This document shows positions 41,144-43,606 of a stretch of 43,606 nucleotides of DNA, one piece after another (position 1 is the first letter of the stretch; the number at the start of each line of letters is the position of its first letter). Source of the DNA: JBBRCX01 sp038204465 (lineage in GTDB: Bacteria > Planctomycetota > Phycisphaerae > Tepidisphaerales > Tepidisphaeraceae); assembly GCA_038204465.1 (NCBI GenBank), contig JBBRCX010000033.1, positions 1-43,606 on the forward strand, written 5' to 3'. The notes under the pieces are model-generated. The model did not search any database and had not been told where the DNA came from. It saw only the letters and a program-made list of their open reading frames with translations. The translations under genes were made by a program, and so were the position numbers.

Positions 41144-43348
41144 CTACACAACGCGGATGACGAAGTCGCCGAGGCCGAAGCCCAGCGCCGCGATCTGCGC
41201 GCTCGCGGCCGCCGGATCGTCGAGGTTCTTCAGCTTGATCGAGTGCCCCGCGTCGTCGGCGGTCGTGAGTGAAGCGATGATATTGCCCGCGATCCCAAAT
41301 GGAACGCCCGCGTTGGCCAGCCTTACCACCCCCAGCGAGAGCTTGCCGAGCGAGAAAGCGGCCACGTCGGAATCGATGAAGCTTGCTGAGCCCTTCCCTT
41401 TGACTGTCAGGGCGGCAATGTTCGCGCTGTTGGAGAAATCACCCGCGGCCGACGGAAGCGCGCCGCCCTCCGTGTTGACGCCGGCATAGATCGTGCTGTC
41501 GCTGAGCGAACCGACGCTGATCGTGCCGAGGTTATCCGTAGAGCGGATGTGCACGTTGCTCGCGGCGCCGCCGATCGTCATCTTCCCAACCGATTTGGTC
41601 GTGCCCGACAGCGCTTGCGTCAGCGTGACGTTCGAACCGGTCATGCTGCCGCCGACCTTCATGCTGGTGATCGCCGCGGCGGTAACGTCGCCGGCGAAGT
41701 CGTTCGAAACAGTGAGGCCCGCCAGAGTCCCGGTGACCAGTCCCGTCCAACCCGCTGCGACGCTCCCAATTGAAATCTTTCCGGCGTCGCCGACTACGCG
41801 CCACTTTCCGCTGCTAGCCTGCCCACCCACCTTAGCGCTGCCCAAATGCTGCGCCGCCTGCGCGCCGGCCAGGTCCAGGCCCGCCGCAAAATCGCCGCTG
41901 ACGGTGAGCTTACCCAGGGCTGCCGCCGACACGAGGTCCACAAGCGAATCGGTATTGGTCCACGACGTTACCTTGAGCGCCTTGATCGGCGAGCTGCTCA
42001 CCAGGTCGGCATCCTGGACGCTGCCGATGCTCACGTTGGTGATGGAGGGGAAGTCGGCCCCGCCCCCGAGATCGATCGTCCCGTTGGTCATCGATCGCAG
42101 GTCGATCTTCGATATCGTGGCGCCCACGACGAGGTCGCCATTCACGATGACGCCCTTGCCCGCGATGGATTTGAGCGCGCCGACGACATTCACTCCTCCC
42201 ACTTCGATGACGCCGTCTCCTCCCCTGGCGGTGAAGCTGAGTGCGCTACTGAGGCCTTCACTGTCGCTGACGCTTACGAGGGCGATCTTCACCGCGTCGC
42301 CGGTCACGGCGATCGCCTTTCCCGCAGCCGCCTGCACCAGGTTGGACCCGCTGAACCGCACGGTTGCCGTCCCCGGCCCCTTGATGCTGACGGTGCCGCT
42401 GGTACCGTCCGCGTCCGTGAATTGCACGCTCGCCGGCGCGGCGCCGCCAATCGCCACGTCGACAGTTCCCACCGTCACTGCGAATGTGTCCACCACCGAC
42501 ACACTATTGACGTCCGTCGCGTTCACCGTCACGTTCGCCGTTCCCTGCGTGGCCCCCGCCGTCAGCGTCAGGTTCATCCCCGACGTGCCGGTGTTGACTA
42601 CCGACGGATTATCGCTGGTCGCGGTGATCGTTAGCTCGGGAGTAAGCGATACGCTGTTGATCTTGACGAAGTCGGCCGAACCGACCGGCGGATTGTGAAG
42701 AACCGGGAAATCGCTCAACCCTGAAACCGTGGTCGTTGTCAGCGCGTTGATCTGATCAACCACCTGCATTCCGTTCCCCAGCACCTGCCCGAAAGCGGTG
42801 AACCCGCTGTTCTGGTTGTCGAGGTTCGACGAATTGTCAGCCGTGTTGAAGAAAAAGCTATTGCTCCCGCCGCTCGCGCGCGAGTCCTTTGCCAGGGCAA
42901 TCGTGCCGCGGGTGTTGGAGACGTTGAACTCATTGATGACGCGACGGTCTGCCGGGATCGCCTGCAGGTTGATGTCGAAGGCCCCCGCCTGCACGATGAA
43001 GCCGGCGATCGAGCGATGCACCACCGTGTTGTTGTCGCGCCCCGTAGCGACGTAATGAACGAAGTTCGCCACCGTGCGCGGCGCCTGCGCATCGAAAAGC
43101 TGAACGTCGAATGAGCCCTGGCTCGTGTCGAAGTGCACTCGAGTCGGCAATGACGTGTCGTTCACGTTGCGGAACAGGTCCAGCGTCGTCGACGTTCCAA
43201 CCGCGAGCGATTGTGCGGCGATGGGTTGTGTCACCGTCGCGGAGAGCAACAGCCGCGACTCCAACGGTTCCACCGAGCCCCGCGCCGCGAGGTCAAACGG
43301 TTCCCGGCGGGTCCACACGCGGTTCACGAGACGCGAGAAGGCGCTCAT
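41144..43348 (-). CDS. Secreted LEPR-XLL protein with cyclophilin domain and beta-repeat C-terminal part
   Basis: A 734-residue predicted extracellular protein. The N terminus carries VEPLESRLLLSAT (about residues 27-38), the planctomycete LEPR-XLL motif found near the start of very large exported proteins. A cyclophilin-type peptidyl-prolyl isomerase domain follows (about 70-235): VHFDTSQGSFDVQLFDAQAP, VVHRSIAGFIVQAGAF with the catalytic-type Arg, and SGFTAFGQVLGNGMQVVDQI. Next come an Ig-like segment (about 240-330) and about 400 residues of short beta repeats (patterns such as LTVSGDF, MKVGGSM, ISVGSLSDSTIYAG) suggesting a beta-solenoid. GAGGG before the ATG at 43348 supports this start; an ATG at 43363 is also possible. 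Probably folds or anchors surface proteins. Confidence 0.85.
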   Translation of the reverse strand: MSAFSRLVNRVWTRREPFDLAARGSVEPLESRLLLSATVTQPIAAQSLAVGTSTTLDLFRNVNDTSLPTRVHFDTSQGSFDVQLFDAQAPRTVANFVHYVATGRDNNTVVHRSIAGFIVQAGAFDINLQAIPADRRVINEFNVSNTRGTIALAKDSRASGGSNSFFFNTADNSSNLDNQNSGFTAFGQVLGNGMQVVDQINALTTTTVSGLSDFPVLHNPPVGSADFVKINSVSLTPELTITATSDNPSVVNTGTSGMNLTLTAGATQGTANVTVNATDVNSVSVVDTFAVTVGTVDVAIGGAAPASVQFTDADGTSGTVSIKGPGTATVRFSGSNLVQAAAGKAIAVTGDAVKIALVSVSDSEGLSSALSFTARGGDGVIEVGGVNVVGALKSIAGKGVIVNGDLVVGATISKIDLRSMTNGTIDLGGGADFPSITNVSIGSVQDADLVSSSPIKALKVTSWTNTDSLVDLVSAAALGKLTVSGDFAAGLDLAGAQAAQHLGSAKVGGQASSGKWRVVGDAGKISIGSVAAGWTGLVTGTLAGLTVSNDFAGDVTAAAITSMKVGGSMTGSNVTLTQALSGTTKSVGKMTIGGAASNVHIRSTDNLGTISVGSLSDSTIYAGVNTEGGALPSAAGDFSNSANIAALTVKGKGSASFIDSDVAAFSLGKLSLGVVRLANAGVPFGIAGNIIASLTTADDAGHSIKLKNLDDPAAASAQIAALGFGLGDFVIRVV

Positions 43349-43606
43349 GTCATTCCCTCGCATAAGGCGGGTTCCTGCGACAACGGCGCCCCATCGCGCC
43401 GCGGTTCGCGGAGTGCTACCACACGCCCGTCGGGCCTGCAACGCGGCCGCGCCGAACGCGCACCAAAATCGGGTAGGAGGGCGCCTTGCGGCGCCCGTCC
43501 TCCCACACCACCGGACGTACTCAGCGTATCCGGCGGTTTCTTCTAACCGTTTAACGTTGCATACCTCGCGGTCAGGCTGATCAGCCCCAACGAGTCGAAC
43601 CATGCC
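43349..43606. other. Upstream region of the cyclophilin gene to the window edge
   Basis: No gene is supported in these 258 bases. The main feature is the long hairpin at 43471-43504. The promoter of the cyclophilin gene probably lies here, but I find no convincing hexamer pair. Confidence 0.4.
43471..43504 (-). repeat. Long hairpin with GCAA (GNRA) tetraloop
   Basis: Read on the minus strand, GGGAGGA(C)GGGCGCC, GCAA and GGCGCCCTCCT(A)CCC form a 14-bp stem with two single-base bulges. The GNRA loop appears only on the minus strand. It lies about 125 bases upstream of the cyclophilin start, within a possible leader. It resembles intergenic palindromes of planctomycetes and could be an attenuator or a repeat-family member. 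Confidence 0.65.

Noticed and set aside
1..43606. CRISPR array, prophage or integrative element
   Set aside because: No regularly spaced direct repeats, integrase, phage structural gene or tRNA-flanked attachment site is seen.

Overview
The window looks like chromosomal DNA of a high-GC planctomycete, most likely of the class Phycisphaerae. The pointers are a secreted cyclophilin with the planctomycete LEPR-XLL type N-terminal motif (LESRLLLS), several Gfo/Idh/MocA and phytanoyl-CoA-dioxygenase-like enzymes, an excisionase-type HTH domain on a membrane protein, and short palindromic and 7-nt-period intergenic repeats typical of that phylum. The taxonomy is inferred from these traits; there is no rRNA gene here. 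I see no tRNA, rRNA, CRISPR array, transposase or phage gene.

Layout. 1-255: one copy of a dispersed repeat abutting the stop codon of metG (minus). 2.0-5.3 kb (plus): a small zinc-ribbon protein, an acyl-CoA-dehydrogenase-like protein, a TlyA/FtsJ-type methyltransferase and myo-inositol-1-phosphate synthase. 5.3-8.1 kb (minus): a translationally coupled pair, a polyprenol-phosphate glycosyltransferase with a GtrA-like tail and a multi-span glycosyltransferase-like protein. 8.2-9.1 kb (plus): a TIM-barrel sugar isomerase with a TTG start. 9.1-14.8 kb (minus): a thioredoxin-fold protein, a DUF2339 membrane protein, a Gfo/Idh oxidoreductase, a lipoprotein and a Rieske protein. 14.9-18.4 kb (plus): glycerate kinase, a small ORF and mutL. 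18.6-22.0 kb (minus): an OmpA-family lipoprotein with a clear terminator, the second copy of the dispersed repeat behind a strong promoter-like sequence, an HTH/membrane protein and a small membrane-anchored protein. 22.0-26.2 kb: a DUF1445 hydro-lyase, a truncated methionine-synthase-like gene, a second Gfo/Idh protein, a PhyH dioxygenase and a metallophosphoesterase. 26.2-33.4 kb (minus): nrdR, a FlgI-like lipoprotein and smc in a row, then ybaK from its own promoter. 33.7-43.3 kb: an RNase Z-like hydrolase, a second PhyH protein, a decayed gene, a ParA-like pair, a DHA2 family transporter and the cyclophilin.

How the genes fit together. Most are housekeeping functions (MetG, MutL, SMC, NrdR, YbaK) or envelope functions (the lipoproteins, the glycosyltransferase pair, the OmpA protein, the secreted cyclophilin). 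The most unusual locus is at 36.0-39.0 kb. There a ParA ATPase carries a C-terminal AMPK-type glycogen-binding domain (CBM48). It is followed on the same strand by a protein that looks like a ParA/MinD relative with a degenerate P-loop. My reading, which is inference, is an intracellular positioning system for glycogen or another alpha-glucan body. Also notable are an inverted pair of noncoding repeats of about 250 bp, 19.6 kb apart, one with its own sigma70-like promoter, and several -10 elements placed so close to start codons that the mRNAs should be leaderless.
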